Shown here in pieces: positions 1-12,158 of a stretch of DNA of 64,000 bases (within the stretch, counting starts at the first letter, position 1; every line of letters starts with the position of its first letter). The notes beneath the pieces are model-generated. The model searched no databases and was not told the DNA's origin. It saw nothing but the letters and a program-made list of their open reading frames with translations. The DNA is from Inonotus obliquus (taxonomy: Eukaryota > Basidiomycota > Agaricomycetes > Hymenochaetales > Hymenochaetaceae), in the NCBI GenBank assembly GCA_032164295.1, contig JAJHTX010000005.1, positions 2,728,001 through 2,792,000 of the forward strand, in the 5' to 3' direction. The translations under genes and the position numbers were made by a program.

Positions 1-1328
1 TTTGGTGTGGAAAATATCGACTAGTCAGCTGGCGCACAGCCAACGGGCATGCGTCAGGCTCGCGTCACAAATGCTCGCTCGCCAAAGGTGCCACCATTAT
101 ATCGAGTCTTACGATAATTATTGCGTAATTTGAGCAGCCTTAGCTACGGAGAAGTTGGATGCGTACGCATTAAATGGTCGATATAAATTCCGCATTTTAG
201 CCTACGACATAAGTAGCACAAGGCCGTGTACCGAGTTCTGTCGGTTGATCTTGTTGGCTAGACACAAATACAGTAAGATAGGCAACGTGGCGACGGGATC
301 GGATGAGAAATACTTACAAATCCGGGACAGACAGAGCGGGCACTCAATAATCAAATCTAGATAAACAGCCAATGTAAGGATCGCACCGGATCAGCCGCTG
401 ATTGGAGGACCATCACTATGAAATCCCCCGAACCGCTTCACGTGTTATCCGTTTCCTACCGGAACTAATTCACCAAGAAAGGGGGGAAACGCGGTTCATA
501 AAATAATCATCCCTAGGGGACCTGAGCAGATGGAAGGTGAGCTTGCTATCTGTGCGAACCATACGGCCAAGCCGTCTGAGTGAGTACGATAGCGGGAAGT
601 AGGCGGCATCGTTATCGTATACGGGGAGAGCTGTCGTGTTTGAAGGAGGAAGGTGGTCATGGTCAGGCGATCAATGGTCTTTCTGGAGCCCATGGACAAC
701 ACGATAGCCGAGGGCTACGGGACTCCGCGTGGATAACAGGCTGTCCGGCTAGTCGGGCCACATGACTACTGTAAACGATGCGTGATTTCCAGATATGGAC
801 AGGGAGCCGGGAAAGAAGGGACAGAAGAAGGCTCGGCGTGCCGGACCGTTGTCCAGACCTGGAACTACCTGCTTTGCTCGCGATTTCTTGTCTCCCACAT
901 TCTCCTCCTCTCTCTCTTTCTCCGTATCCACCACCTCCACCGCTATTCCCTCATTCTCTCTTTCTTCTCTTCTCCAACGCTCAGCTCGCTACGTTAGTTC
1001 GTTGGCTTGCTCTCCCTCTGTCAACATCATCGCGTCCATTTCCTACTCCAAGTAACTGACGCGCCACTCCTCGCTCTTAGGTCGCTTTGCTTATTTCGAT
1101 TCACTGCATTGCGGGGAAGCTGGTCTACTAGGTTGACAAAGTCGTGGTCACGAAGATATAACTCGTATCTCCAGCTGTCTGTTATTTGCTCTTTCTCTGG
1201 CCGCCGGTCAATGTGCGAATCGGCTTGATTGATTCCATAAGGCACGTTTACCTTGCCCCTGGTAACTTCGATAAGTGGCCGTCGCCTGTTGCACTTCAAG
1301 ACAGAAGTACTATCACTCTTGTATCCTC
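1..1328. other. Intergenic and 5' flank, no supported gene
   Basis: No reading frame here resembles a protein and none exceeds about 95 codons. At about 895-1000 there is a pyrimidine-rich stretch of TCTC and TTCTC runs, typical of fungal promoters and 5' leaders, followed by the regulator gene that starts at 1329. The first 800 bases look like plain intergenic DNA. Confidence 0.6.
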
Positions 1329-3577
1329 ATGTTGCCGCTAGAGAGACCCGTTCTCTCCCTCACGATTGATGCACTGGTGAATATGAGCGGAGAAGACGCT
1401 TTATGCGGTCTCTTAACGCGTATGTCCATTCCATTAACAGTCGGTCAATACCTTTAGCTCACAGCGACACTTTTTTGTGGATCATTGCCTCAGTCTTTCT
1501 AAAGTGTAAGGCGGGCCTACAGGATGGTGATCGCCTTGAGAACATGGCCAAGAGGTTATGGCATGTCGAACGCGCGTCATCTCAGTGTTGCTTCCCCGTA
1601 TCCCCGGCTCTTTCACCGCCCGGCTTGGTCGCATCACACTTCACGTCATCTTCCTTGGAGAGTGAGTCGGATGTTTCATCGGAGAGCGAAACGTCGAATC
1701 ATGATCAAACCACCACAATGAACGAAGTCACCTGTGCATCAAACAGGGAAGCTTCTACCTTATCGAAGTGCCTTTCCCCTGACCCGCCCGCCGAACCTGA
1801 CGGGAGTGAGAGGCATCCTCATAAACATGGAAAGTCAAGTCACCGCTCTCCATCGCCCGTATCGGTATCCTCCCGCAGGACATCTCCGGATCGGCGACCT
1901 TCACTTGCCCGTCGTCGCACGCATTCAAATACTTCCATCGGTCAAATAATGGCCGATCTTTTACCAGACAAGCTGGACCTCCAGCGGAGTACATCGATGA
2001 ACGGTCTCTTGGAGGAAAGCACTGGAAATGCAAAATTACCATCGAGCACCACAGAAGAGCATGTGCCAACAGTTGTAGTGCTGCCAGACGTACCCGTTCG
2101 ACAGCCTCAGGCTCAACCTTCACCACCGGTCTCGAGTTCGTCCACGCGCTTTCCGACTGTAGTAATTGTGACTCCCACGCCACGCCCTACCCCGCCAATG
2201 ACCCCTCAAGTTTCACCTCCGCCAAAGTCGCCTCCGACTGGTTCCGATGACCCAGCAGCTGCTACTCCAGTAAACAAAGTCACTCAAGGGAGATCATCTA
2301 CAAGACCATCCTCATCCAACCCGCGTCCGGCATCTGCTACCCGCACTTCCTCCTCGCGAAGAAGTTCAAAGAGCTCCGGTTCAGTGAAACGTATGAAGGC
2401 GAAGAACCAAGTTCTACCTTCACCATCCGTGAAGCAGCCACGCCTTGAATTTGCTGATGACTCTGATTTCTCAACCGACACAGAGTGGGATACTGAGGAT
2501 GGATCGGAAGAAGCGGATGCTACGGGAGGAGAGAATGACCGGGCAACGGCAGACAAGGCAGCAGCGGACAAGGCAGCAGCAGATAAGGCAGCAGCGGACA
2601 AGAAGCTAGCTGAAGCCGCAGAAGAGGCTCAACGACAGCGAGACTTGTTCACAAGGGTTGACCGACGAGCATATTCAGATCTCACGCGCGTTCGCACTCA
2701 ACCAGGATTGTTATCGGTTATGTTTCATCCAGACCCGAACCTCTTCCCTCCCGATCATCCCTATCGACATAGTCGTTCTTCGCAAGATATTCTCGCCCAT
2801 GTGCCTCGGCCATCGTATGCCCCTCTACAACCCTCAAGAGGTACAGCTGCGGCCCCGGTTGCTGCCCCCGTTACAGCACAAGGCGTCGGTTCACCCAATC
2901 TAACTAATGCACGTCAGCGATCGCCTCTCCGATTGAAGGGCCGCCCTCAGGATGTGGAAGAGAGCGAGTCGGAAGAGGAGGAAAACAAACCACATGTCTC
3001 CGAAAGCGTTGCTGAGAAGCGGCTTGCAATGCTGCATCAGAACGCAAGGGGTGGTCGTCCTCACGCGCCGTCAAGGCAACCACAACAGGAGCCTCGTCCG
3101 CGCGAAACTCGGCAGGAGACGAATGCGCCAACTGCAGCGACTCAGACACCAACAGGCTTCTACGGGGTGCCTGGTCCAGGTCCATCGCTTGCGCGTGTCG
3201 CGACCGAGCCTATTCCACTAGGCTATCCTTATAACCTTCCTCCACCCATGCCCCCATCGTCACCGCGGACTACGCGCCGTATCATGCTTACCCATGAGCT
3301 CTCCGAAAGTCTTAGGAGAAACTTACTATGGGAACGGCAGGTAAGCAAACAACGTCCGATGGGCTTAGGGCAGCGAGCAGTCACGAATGCTCCTGCTCCT
3401 ATTGCCGGACCCTCAAGGTTAAGGACAAGCATGACTGCGGCACCGAATATCAACGGGCAAGGAGCTGCCCTTCGAAATGGCGACGCGTCCGCTATCGATG
3501 AAGCTGCGAAAGATAAGGAACTTCGTGAGAAACGCAATCGCAGCTGGGCAGACGATTACCATGCAACCGGCTGGTAA
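1329..3577 (+). CDS. DUF1752 (GATA/AreA-like) Mks1-related regulatory protein
   Basis: Proposed model: exon 1 at 1329-1419, intron 1420-1493 (GTATGT...CAG, 74 nt), exon 2 at 1494-3577; 724 aa. Splicing joins ALCGLLT to LFLKCKAGLQDGDRLENMA, which rebuilds the short DUF1752 block (leucine/aromatic-rich helix, then KCK...L.DG.RLEN...RLWH) near residues 25-53. The second bounding Trp is present at RLW; the first, usually Trp, is Leu here. The rest is low-complexity and Ser/Pro/Arg-rich, with an acidic stretch and four tandem AADK-type repeats near residues 380-405. The C-terminus ends in NRSWADDYHATGW, a strongly conserved-looking tail that I associate with DUF3295-type homologs. From family knowledge, such proteins (yeast Mks1 is one) act in nitrogen or TOR-linked signalling; that role is inferred here. 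Reading the ORF from 1403 without splicing would spoil the N-terminal block. Confidence 0.8.
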
Positions 3578-5665
3578 TACCTGCATTTCCCTCCCTTTTT
3601 TTCTTTCTTCCTTTCCTCTCTTCCTTTGCGCTGCGAAGCTCACGTGTATTACGATTCTTTTTCTCTTATGTTGGGTTTTTGTACATTTCCTGTTTCTGTC
3701 TTTCTTCTGCCATCTCTGGTCAGAGAGGCTAGCTTATGTTTAGGACTTTGCTCCGGTATATTGTGTACTATAGCGTGCTGGCTTCATGTGTCCGTTGCAG
3801 CATCCGATGGGTGTCGATTCTGCTTCCTTATCATTCCCCTACTATCGTCTTTTTTGGTCATGAAATCCTGCTTTTGCTCTCGACCATGCTACATTGTTTT
3901 CCTTCCACGCATGTCACCTTCCGATTGCATCATTACCATCTCCTAGCCTCACTTTATTAGCCAAGTAGTCCCCCCCCCCTACTCGTGCATCGTCTCGGCT
4001 AGATGCCCATCTGCTTCTTTTTAATCTTGCCGGTTGTCGTATTTCGTTTGTATTATATCAAGCATGGGATTAATCTAAAATACTGTACTAAGCATTGGAT
4101 GCTTTCAGAAAACTTTGGTCTGTCTGTAATCTAAGTCTGCAATATTGTGGACCACTATGTATTGTATTTGACTGGCATGTGATAACCCTTGAACTCAGTA
4201 TTCGAGTATAAGGCGGGGTTCATCATCTGGACTCACTGCAAGCCGGGATGGAGTTAATTTCCGATCAGCTAACCTGATCATCTAACCATAATTAGCCATT
4301 CTCGAAATGGTAGGGCCTTTGTTGAAGTCAATATGGGATGATCCTTGGTTGGTTGGAAGATGAAGTTCGAAGCCCGACTACGCCGGTTGGAGGGAGAATA
4401 TGTATGAGAAGGGAGAAGAAAGCCGTAATTTCATCACTCATCATTCTTTCCTGACATGGACCATTCTTTCAGTCTTAGTTTTGCTTTCACCTTCAGGGGA
4501 AGGGGAGGGCGGAGTTCTTTTCTTTGTCTTTGTCTTTGTTGGGTGTGGTTAGATTACTGTGGAATGGGGAACGGAGCCAAATTATCTTTTGATGGATTAC
4601 TGGGCTATTTCATAAAGAGATGAAGAGACAAAGAGAGGACTTCTGATTAGTGAATAAGTATCATGGAGCATGGAGCAAGCACGGTTGTTTTTGTTATTGC
4701 ATTTTAATCTTTCGTACAATGTTACATATTGGGATCTTCCCCTCCTGTATTCGATTCACGACTCGGAGTCGCGCGCGATGAGCTAATAAATGCGTTCAGG
4801 AATTAGCACTAGTGGATCCCCGGGCCAGGGATATCTTTCGTCGAGTTTCGAGCTCCGAACTTTCAATGGCTAATGTTATCGGTGATGATCATTCCTGCCG
4901 GAGCAAAAGCAAAACAAGCATTTGTCTGACTTTTGCACGTTCGAGAGCGGGGGTAATGGTGGAATAGTAGAGTGAATCAGGTCAGGGACTCACTATAGAA
5001 AAGTATAAAATAGTCAGCTGGTGAGGAGAGGAGAGGATTGAATAAGATCCTCATGATCAGTGCGTATCATCGACGGTACACACATCACACAGCAGACATA
5101 CATACAGTATTCATTTTACTGCAATATATCTATATCTTTCTTAAGTCCTTATTAAAGAAGGAAAGAAAGAGCGGAAAGTACTCAAGGATCTCGTCAAAGA
5201 CGATCATTTCCCCGTCTTCTTTCAGTTCTTCTTTCAGTTCTTATCGTTAGTTATTCGTGTTTTGTATAAGGCATAGGGGCCACATGATCATGTGGACCAC
5301 CCGCCATCCAAGAGCTGCACAGACTAATTTGCTTTAGTTTTAGTCTTGATCCACATTATTTCCCCTTTCCTCTCAAGCTCTGTAAGGGGAACAAAATACA
5401 GATTTAAGCATGCTGTGCGTAGATCGAATCTGAATGGGCGCCTACGCATGAATAGAGATATACTTCCGAGCTAGTATAACGCTTGCGTTCTTGTGGAGAC
5501 CAGCTTGCCGGCCAGGACCAGTTTGACGTCTAATATCGAACGTGTGTCCCTAGCTAGAGCAGAGATAACCACTGTTCTGTCTCATTTCAGGGCAAGCGAA
5601 AATAGTGTGCTTGTTTGAAGGGATTGTACACGACTGTCCGGATAAGCGGCTTCAAAGAAAGCAAT
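3578..5665. other. 3' flank and intergenic DNA, no supported gene
   Basis: T-rich sequence just after the stop at 3577 is likely 3' UTR. After that there is no credible reading frame. The stretch contains an 18-base block at 4808-4825 that resembles a cloning polylinker (SpeI, BamHI, SmaI sites in a row) and the word GACTCGGAGTC at 4760-4770, which recurs far downstream. Confidence 0.55.
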
Positions 5666-5847
5666 TCAGGGAGAATAAAAAGATTCAGGACGGATAGATG
5701 ATGTTGGATTGTTTGACCGGCTCGCTAAAGAGTGGTATCCGAACCCTCGCGATGTATGAATAGAGTCAGCTAAAAGGCGGTAGAGGTATCCGATATGAAG
5801 ATGGCGTTGCGGTAGAATAACCAAGGGGAAGGGGCCGAATTCCATCA

Positions 5848-6414
5848 TCATGGGTGATGCAACCAGGTAACCACAGATTCATACTCCGTGTCGTTTGCCC
5901 ATGATAACTCTTTTGAAGTCCCGAGACCAGCAAGTTGCAGAACAATCAAAGAAACAACGACAGTTCCACGCGTACAAGACATCCCAATGAGAAGAATTCT
6001 GTGAGATCGTGCATCAATCAGTGGCTCTGACGCCGGTCTGCGGAGGCCCTTTCGGGTACATAAGAGCCCACGACGCCATCGGATAACTCCTTGGCTTTCA
6101 TCAAAAATATGAAATGAAGGGGCGTATCGTCGGAGAAACGTCAAGTGCAGGAAGGCGAACGCCAACTCTAAGCAGCTTCCGATGCCACCGGATTCAGAAT
6201 CCCAGGAAAGGAGTATGAGAAGTAGCGAACACGGCTCAGTTGATAGGAACAGATAGACTGACTGCATGTCCGAAGCATGATTTCGACTGCGGATAAGTAT
6301 TACAAGGCATTTGCTACCAGTTGGGATCGAGATTTTCTCGCAGTTGATACCTAAACAGGGGTCGCACATAGAACGACCAGTCCAAAGCTTTCTCCTTGAC
6401 AGATGGAGAGTCAC
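5848..6414 (-). CDS. Doubtful 188-aa ORF with hydrophobic segments
   Basis: An uninterrupted minus-strand frame of 188 codons. It has two stretches that could span a membrane, around SCLELAFAFLHLTFL and TVVVSLIVLQLAGLG, separated by Arg-rich sequence. I do not recognise the family. It lies upstream of ORC1 in the opposite orientation, so a divergent promoter would have to fit within about 320 bases. It may be an exon of a spliced membrane protein, a decayed gene or chance. Composition resembles neighbouring genic DNA more than the repeat-rich desert. Confidence 0.2.
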   Translation of the reverse strand: MTLHLSRRKLWTGRSMCDPCLGINCEKISIPTGSKCLVILIRSRNHASDMQSVYLFLSTEPCSLLLILLSWDSESGGIGSCLELAFAFLHLTFLRRYAPSFHIFDESQGVIRWRRGLLCTRKGLRRPASEPLIDARSHRILLIGMSCTRGTVVVSLIVLQLAGLGTSKELSWANDTEYESVVTWLHHP

Positions 6415-6737
6415 AGGACCATAGGAAACGCATCATTGCTGTTTTAGAAGTAGCAGGTAAGTGGAGTTAGCGTATAGATTTATGTACTCTCCGCGCTGGG
6501 TCGATAACCAGATCCGTGGCTAATGCAACGTCGTGGTAGAGAACAAGAACAAGAAAAGAATACAGCGGTGACAAAAGCTACCGTCACTTTGATGTGACAT
6601 GCAACACGACGATCATAATCTATTTCCATATTTGAGTTATGCTTCAGGATAACTCGCGTCTGTCACAGCTTGAGTCACGTCACGCAATTCACGTCGAATC
6701 GTGCAAAACATCTTGTCCAGGGCCATCCTTCTCAAAT

Positions 6738-9458
6738 ATGACGGTCGACGTAAGGACGCCTAGACGTTCAAAAAGGTATCGAGACCAACGTCCGATAGAA
6801 ATACGGACCGCGTACGATGGCGAAGAAAGCAGTGATTGGCTCGGTCCATCGATCCACCAGCGCGATACAGAGGCAGGCGATCTTCACGAGGAGGACGTTC
6901 TGGATGATGCAGAGGAGACAGTTACACTCTTTTATGAGGGATTCTCGAGAGATGACTACAAGGGGAGTATCAATGTGGGCCAAATCGAGTTCTATATCGG
7001 AGATGCGGTCCTCGTCAAGACACAAGCAAAACTTCCTAGTGTGGGCATTATAGTGGCTATGTGGGAGGTTCGAAGGAAGAGTAGTAGTGATGGCCATAAA
7101 ACTTATATGAAGGTCAAAGTACACTGGTTCCTGCGGCATACCGAACTTCCTAAAGTAAGGGCCAAGCGGGAGTATCTTGACGTGCGTTGTCTGTCCATCC
7201 CATCCTTTCTCGAGTCTCACGCACCATCGTCAGAATGAAATATACTTCTCACTTTCCAGTACTGCTATCCTCACCCCTCGAGCGATTCTCGGAAAGTGTT
7301 CGGTAACTTCCGACATGCCCGTGCAGCCGACACGAGCGCAGATTAAGAGGGGCGTAGCAGTTGCTAATCCCCAGAGCGCATTCTTTTGCAGATCAGCAAT
7401 AAACGCACGAAGAGGCCTATATTACCAATTGGATTGGGATGAACACAAAGAAACCGCTTTAGAAGCAAAAGACCAAGTTAGTGGTTCTGCATGGGTTATC
7501 GAGGTGGCTCCAACCTCTCGTGCGAAGAGCCATCGGACCCGTAATCATGCAGACTCCAGCGACGAAGATCTGACTGGTGATGACGATTACAAGGCACCCG
7601 CTGAGTATGAGGAGGAGGATGACGAAGAGATCCCAGTAGATGAAGAGGCCTCAACCAATGACCCGTCTGCTTCCGAGGCGGAAAGCGACGAGGAAGTACT
7701 CCACACCCCATCGAAGAGACGTAAGAGGGCCAGCCGAGTTGTAACTCCACGAAAGTCTAAACGGAGGAGAAATTTGGCTGAACCGACACCACATTCTCGC
7801 GCGGCACTGAGGGCAAGGAGAAAGTCGAAGCAGTTACCATTCAAGCCTGCTCCTGAAATCGCGTATGATTTCATGAAACCCGTCGGTGATGTATTACCAG
7901 AAGACCCGTGGCTGAGAGCCATGCAAGTTTTGCATGTTGGGTCACGACCTGATGTTCTACCTTGCCGAGAAGCAGAGTTCTTGCGGATATTGCGCTCCGT
8001 CGAAGGCTTATTAGAAGAGGGTAGTGGTGGATGTGTTTGTATGTCGCAAACGTCTGATCGTACATATCTTGATGCTTATTGTACTTTCAGACGTTTCTGG
8101 AGTTCCTGGAACTGGCAAGACAGCAACAGTTCACAGAGTCGTTCGGGAGCTCAAGCACATGGCCGAGCGAAACGTATGCCACCTCCATCTGTGCTATGAC
8201 AATACTCTGATAGCTTCATATTGCAGGAAGCAAACCCTTTTACGTATGTCGAGATCAACGGGCTCAAAATTCCTGAAGCTTCCGCTGCGTACAGTCTACT
8301 ATGGGAGGCAGTTTCGGGCCACGACGTTCCAAATGAAGGACACCTGAAAATAAGCGCAAAGGAAGCACTAAAGCAACTCACGAAGTTCTTTAGTGCAGGC
8401 GTTCGAGCAGGTCCAGCAGGCCATGCCTGGTGTGTCACCTTTACTTCACCGTATTTTTTGATCTGACTATTGTATTCGTTAGTATTGTGTTGATGGATGA
8501 GTTAGACCAATTGCTAACGACGAAGCAAGAAGTCGTCTACAACTTCTTCAATTGGCCAACGCTTGTCGGATCAAAGCTTATAGTCGTTGCTGTTGCGAAT
8601 ACCCATGATCTTCCGGAACGTGTGATGACTGGCCGTGTGCGCAGTCGACTCGGTGAGTAAGCCTATTGCAGCTAGTCTATATACATTGAAGTTTGGTCTT
8701 GTAGGCATGACGCGCATCAATTATCAACCATACGATAAAGCCCAGCTCATAAAGATTGTCGAAGCGCGATTAGACGCAGCCAGAGAAGGATACCAAGGGA
8801 AGTTTCCTGACGTTATTATGACGGACGGAATCAACTTTGCGGCTGCCAAAGTTGCATCTATCAGTGGAGATGCTCGGCGTGTCCTTGACATATGCAGGTT
8901 AGAATTGCTACTTCGGATTACTGAACATATCGGATATTGACGGGATTCGAAGACGGGCAGTTGAACTCGTACGTCCTTCGGGGAAGGCGGCAAGAATCGC
9001 AGATGCCAAGGAAGTCATCACACGCATGCAAAGTAGCCTCACTGCTACGTATCTCAGCGACTGCAGTTTGCACGAGCGTATCATGCTCGCCTCGCTAATC
9101 AAGTGTATACTGCGAGATGGTGTTCTCGAGATTAAATGGGACGATGTAGGAGTCTCTTTTCTCTCAAGCTCGTTTATTCGTTGACATCCCAAAGGTACAA
9201 CGTCAGCATTTAACGTACACTCCGGTTCTCGCCGGTGATGGTGATTCTACACGTAAACCATCACCTACCGAACTCCGCTGCATACTGGATAGTCTCCTTG
9301 CTTCGCATGCGGTGCTGATCGAAGACGCCTCTGGCGTCGCAGCTTCGCGTCGCCCAGAAGGCAAGCGCAGAATTATGCTGAACATTGAGCAGACTGAAGT
9401 TCAGCGCGTACTTAGCGAGATGGGTGGGCAAATGTGGAAGAACGTGCTCGGATTGTGA
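6738..9458 (+). CDS. ORC1: Origin recognition complex subunit 1 (BAH + AAA+ ATPase)
   Basis: Eight coding exons: 6738-7181, 7234-8038, 8091-8173, 8227-8429, 8483-8652, 8705-8897, 8953-9145, 9195-9458; 784 aa, near the size of yeast and human Orc1. All seven introns are GT-AG and 49-55 nt, and every junction keeps frame. Domains: a BAH domain about residues 80-180, restored by the first splice (REYLD joined to NEIYFSLSSTAILTP); a Lys/Arg- and acid-rich linker; then the AAA+ core with Walker A GVPGTGKT (about 420-427), Walker B LMDELD (about 515-520), a sensor-1-like VVAVANTHDLPERV and RVRSRLG; and a C-terminal winged helix starting near EIKWDDVQRQHL. The product is the ATP-binding subunit of the complex that marks replication origins and helps load the MCM helicase. 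Start chosen at the Met before TVDVRTPRRSKR; an in-frame Met at 6639 is possible. Confidence 0.95.
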
Positions 9459-10081
9459 ATCTGAAGACGCGATAGCGAATTCGACTTCGATGCTACAGAT
9501 GCAGAAGATTGAAGGTTGCCGCACACATTCCGTATCCAGTTTTCCTTTCGCATGGATATTTCTCATTCATGGCATTGACTAACTACATTTTATCGGTCTA
9601 CTCACGAACATCACCGTCTATATATTATTATATCCTTAAGCATACAGCATGTTTCAATATCATAACTGTACCCCTCGTCATAGACTTTGATTCTCCGGTC
9701 AAAGTGGTTTAGCGTGCAATCCCTGATATATTATCCGTAAACGGGAGGATTTGTGCAGGTATTGACAAAAGAAGACCGCAAAGGTATGCAAGTAGTCTCA
9801 CTACGGTGAGGTACAATGGATAGGTCGATAGAGGTATCGGCAAGCAAGAGAAACTGAAGAGGGCTTAATGTAAATAGGAGATGAATCAAACTAGGTTTGA
9901 CAGTGAACCTATTTTATTCAAGAAGAAATTGGGAAGCAGCACGGTTTTGAAAGTAAATGACACGGTTTTGAAAATGACTCGCCACGTGAGGGTGACGATC
10001 ACTTTTTTCACACAGCTATACGAAAGAAATCGTCGAAGCTTGACCTCCATTTTTCTTGTTCTTGATGCATCTACAGTTGAT
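9459..10081. other. ORC1 3' flank / promoter of next gene
   Basis: No supported gene. The frame of the downstream protein stays open back to an ATG at 9881, but the stretch contains an imperfect direct repeat (CACGGTTTTGAAA at 9940 and again at 9961) and its translation looks non-protein-like, so I treat it as upstream sequence. Confidence 0.45.
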
Positions 10082-12158
10082 ATGCTGCGTACGGGTCACC
10101 CAAAATCGAGCGCTAGGTTGTCTGCATCTGACTCATGCACTATATTCCCCCCACTTAAAGACTTAGAAAAAGCTGCTGCGCCTCAGGTAGTACGACATCC
10201 TGTTCGTTCAAGAGCTATCATTCTCTCCCCATGGTCCTCCATCGCAAGAACAGTGCTCTGCATCTTGGCATTCTTTATGGTAATATCATCGATACACAAA
10301 CGAAGAATAGCTGCCTCCGCAGCCTTCCAGTTGAAGAGGAGCAGCGGTCTATCCCAGCTTGAACATGGTGCCACTCAGTCTATCTCCCCAAATTCGACTT
10401 CCGCGAATCCTCTTGGAAAGCCTCTGGAAATATCGAGCTTGTCCAGCCCACCTCGAATTGAGAGATCCAAGCTGTTGGCACACTTGGCGAAATTGGAAGC
10501 GACGTTTCATGAGGACAACCTTCACAAAGACACCGAGGAAATCGCGGACGATCTTCGACACAGTTATGGTCTTTCTCGTTGGCCACCTCTTATTTCTCAG
10601 ATCCCTAGCTCCTCGGGTCACACAAAGGAAGAATACTCGGCGGAAGTTGCTGACTCGCTGCTGTGTTTCATGACTCCATGCAAGCTTCTCCTTCCCGTCT
10701 GGGCCCGCCCACTCTCTCCTGCCCAGCAGATGATCCAAGTGCAAAATCTTGTCGATGTCGCAAGGCTCTTAGGCCGAACGCTCGTGCTTCCAAATGCTGC
10801 TCCTATCTCCGGGGATACTAGTGAATCATTGCTTGGTCTTGGAACTTGTCAACGCTATCCGCTTGCTCGCTACTTCGATACATCGAACTTAATGCAAAAC
10901 CGCTGCGGAGAAGGAGCTGATCACTGTCCGAAGTCAGCGGTGTCCATGCAAGCATTCTCAGAGTGGGTGAAATACCGGCCGGTTCGCCCGTCCGCTCGTA
11001 CAGTCGTTCTTGACTCCTCTCCTTCGAACGAAACGTACGAAACATTCTCGACTGTTGGAGGCGCAGAGATAAGCATAGACAGGCAAGCGGAACGAGGGAG
11101 GGGAAAACACAAGAACTGCCTCTCCTCCAAGGCCTCAAGGCTATACTTCAAAAGCCCTTTTCAATTAACTGTTTCTCCGACCAGGCAGTCCTCTTTGACT
11201 AGCACAAGTCTGACTAATCCGTCTGGCAGCCAAGACGTCCAGAATGAGGCGTCGAGGGTTCTTTCAACTTACATTCATGACGTGATCTCATTTCTTAGAG
11301 GTGACACTGCGTCTCCAAATGAAGCAGCATGCACAACAATATCCAGTTTACTGTCTTCTGAAGCAAGTATTTCTCATGATATCGGTAGTCCTGATGTGCT
11401 CGTCGTGGAATGGGGCCTAGGCCCGGTCTCGTCTTTGTCCAACTCCTCGAGCGCACATGATAACGGGGAAGTCTCAACGCTCGCTTATTCTCATCGCATA
11501 GGTTCACTTGCCATTCGCGTCTTATCTTCCCTGCGGAAACCTCTGATTATGCTACGCTTTGGCCCTACTTCTGCGATCAATTCGAATGATACGTCTATGT
11601 TCGTTGATCAGACAAACCTGAGCAATATTGCAGGGTCAGTTCGAGATCTTCTTGGAGAAGTATACCCGGCCTTCGAAGCAGAAAGCATACCTGCTGAAAA
11701 GGAGGGCGTGAACACGAGCTTTGAAGTCGATCCTGACGAAGCAGTGGATACAGAAAATTCATCTTCATCTGAGGATCTGGGCACAGTTTGGCTTGGCCGA
11801 GGTTTCGTCCACCATCCAAGGTTGATAGCAAAGAAACTGCCACCTGACGGTACAGATAATGAAATCCGCGAAGATGGGAATAATACTTCCAATTCTATGG
11901 GGTTTAGATTCGCTATAGTCGACGTCTCTTCTATCGCCTCCCAGCAAACGCAGACCGGCCAGAGGCAACGATATGCTCTAGGGATGCATGGAGAAGCTAA
12001 GGATGAGGTGACACAGTTCATTCTGGAGATGATCGTTGAACAGTACGCTGATCGGGTGATCACCATCGAAAATAACATTTCTGGGTGCGTTTGTGCTTCC
12101 CGAACTTCTCATGCGCAATCCTGACACGATTTTCAGCGATGGGAAGAACCAGTTGTGA
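10082..12158 (+). CDS. Type II membrane protein, tentative O-fucosyltransferase-like
   Basis: Exons 10082-12084 and 12137-12158 with a 52-nt GT-AG intron; 674 aa. The last exon adds only DGKNQL after the split Gly codon. Near residue 55 is a single hydrophobic segment (ARTVLCILAFFMVISS) flanked by Lys/Arg, as expected for a signal anchor with a lumenal catalytic part. About residues 220-300 contain QNLVDVARLLGRTLVLPNA, a nearby LGTC and a following SMQAFSEW. This pattern resembles the start of the donor-binding fold in fungal GDP-fucose O-fucosyltransferase-like proteins. I cannot point to the catalytic Arg motif with confidence, so the function is tentative. The frame is open back to an ATG at 9881 (741 aa); I prefer 10082 because the extra part looks non-coding and moves the anchor far from the N-terminus. 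Confidence 0.55.

Noticed and set aside
1403..1493. Start of the DUF1752 protein at 1403 in the long open frame
   Set aside because: The first 30 residues do not match the family, and a consensus intron at 1420-1493 joins an upstream exon that does.
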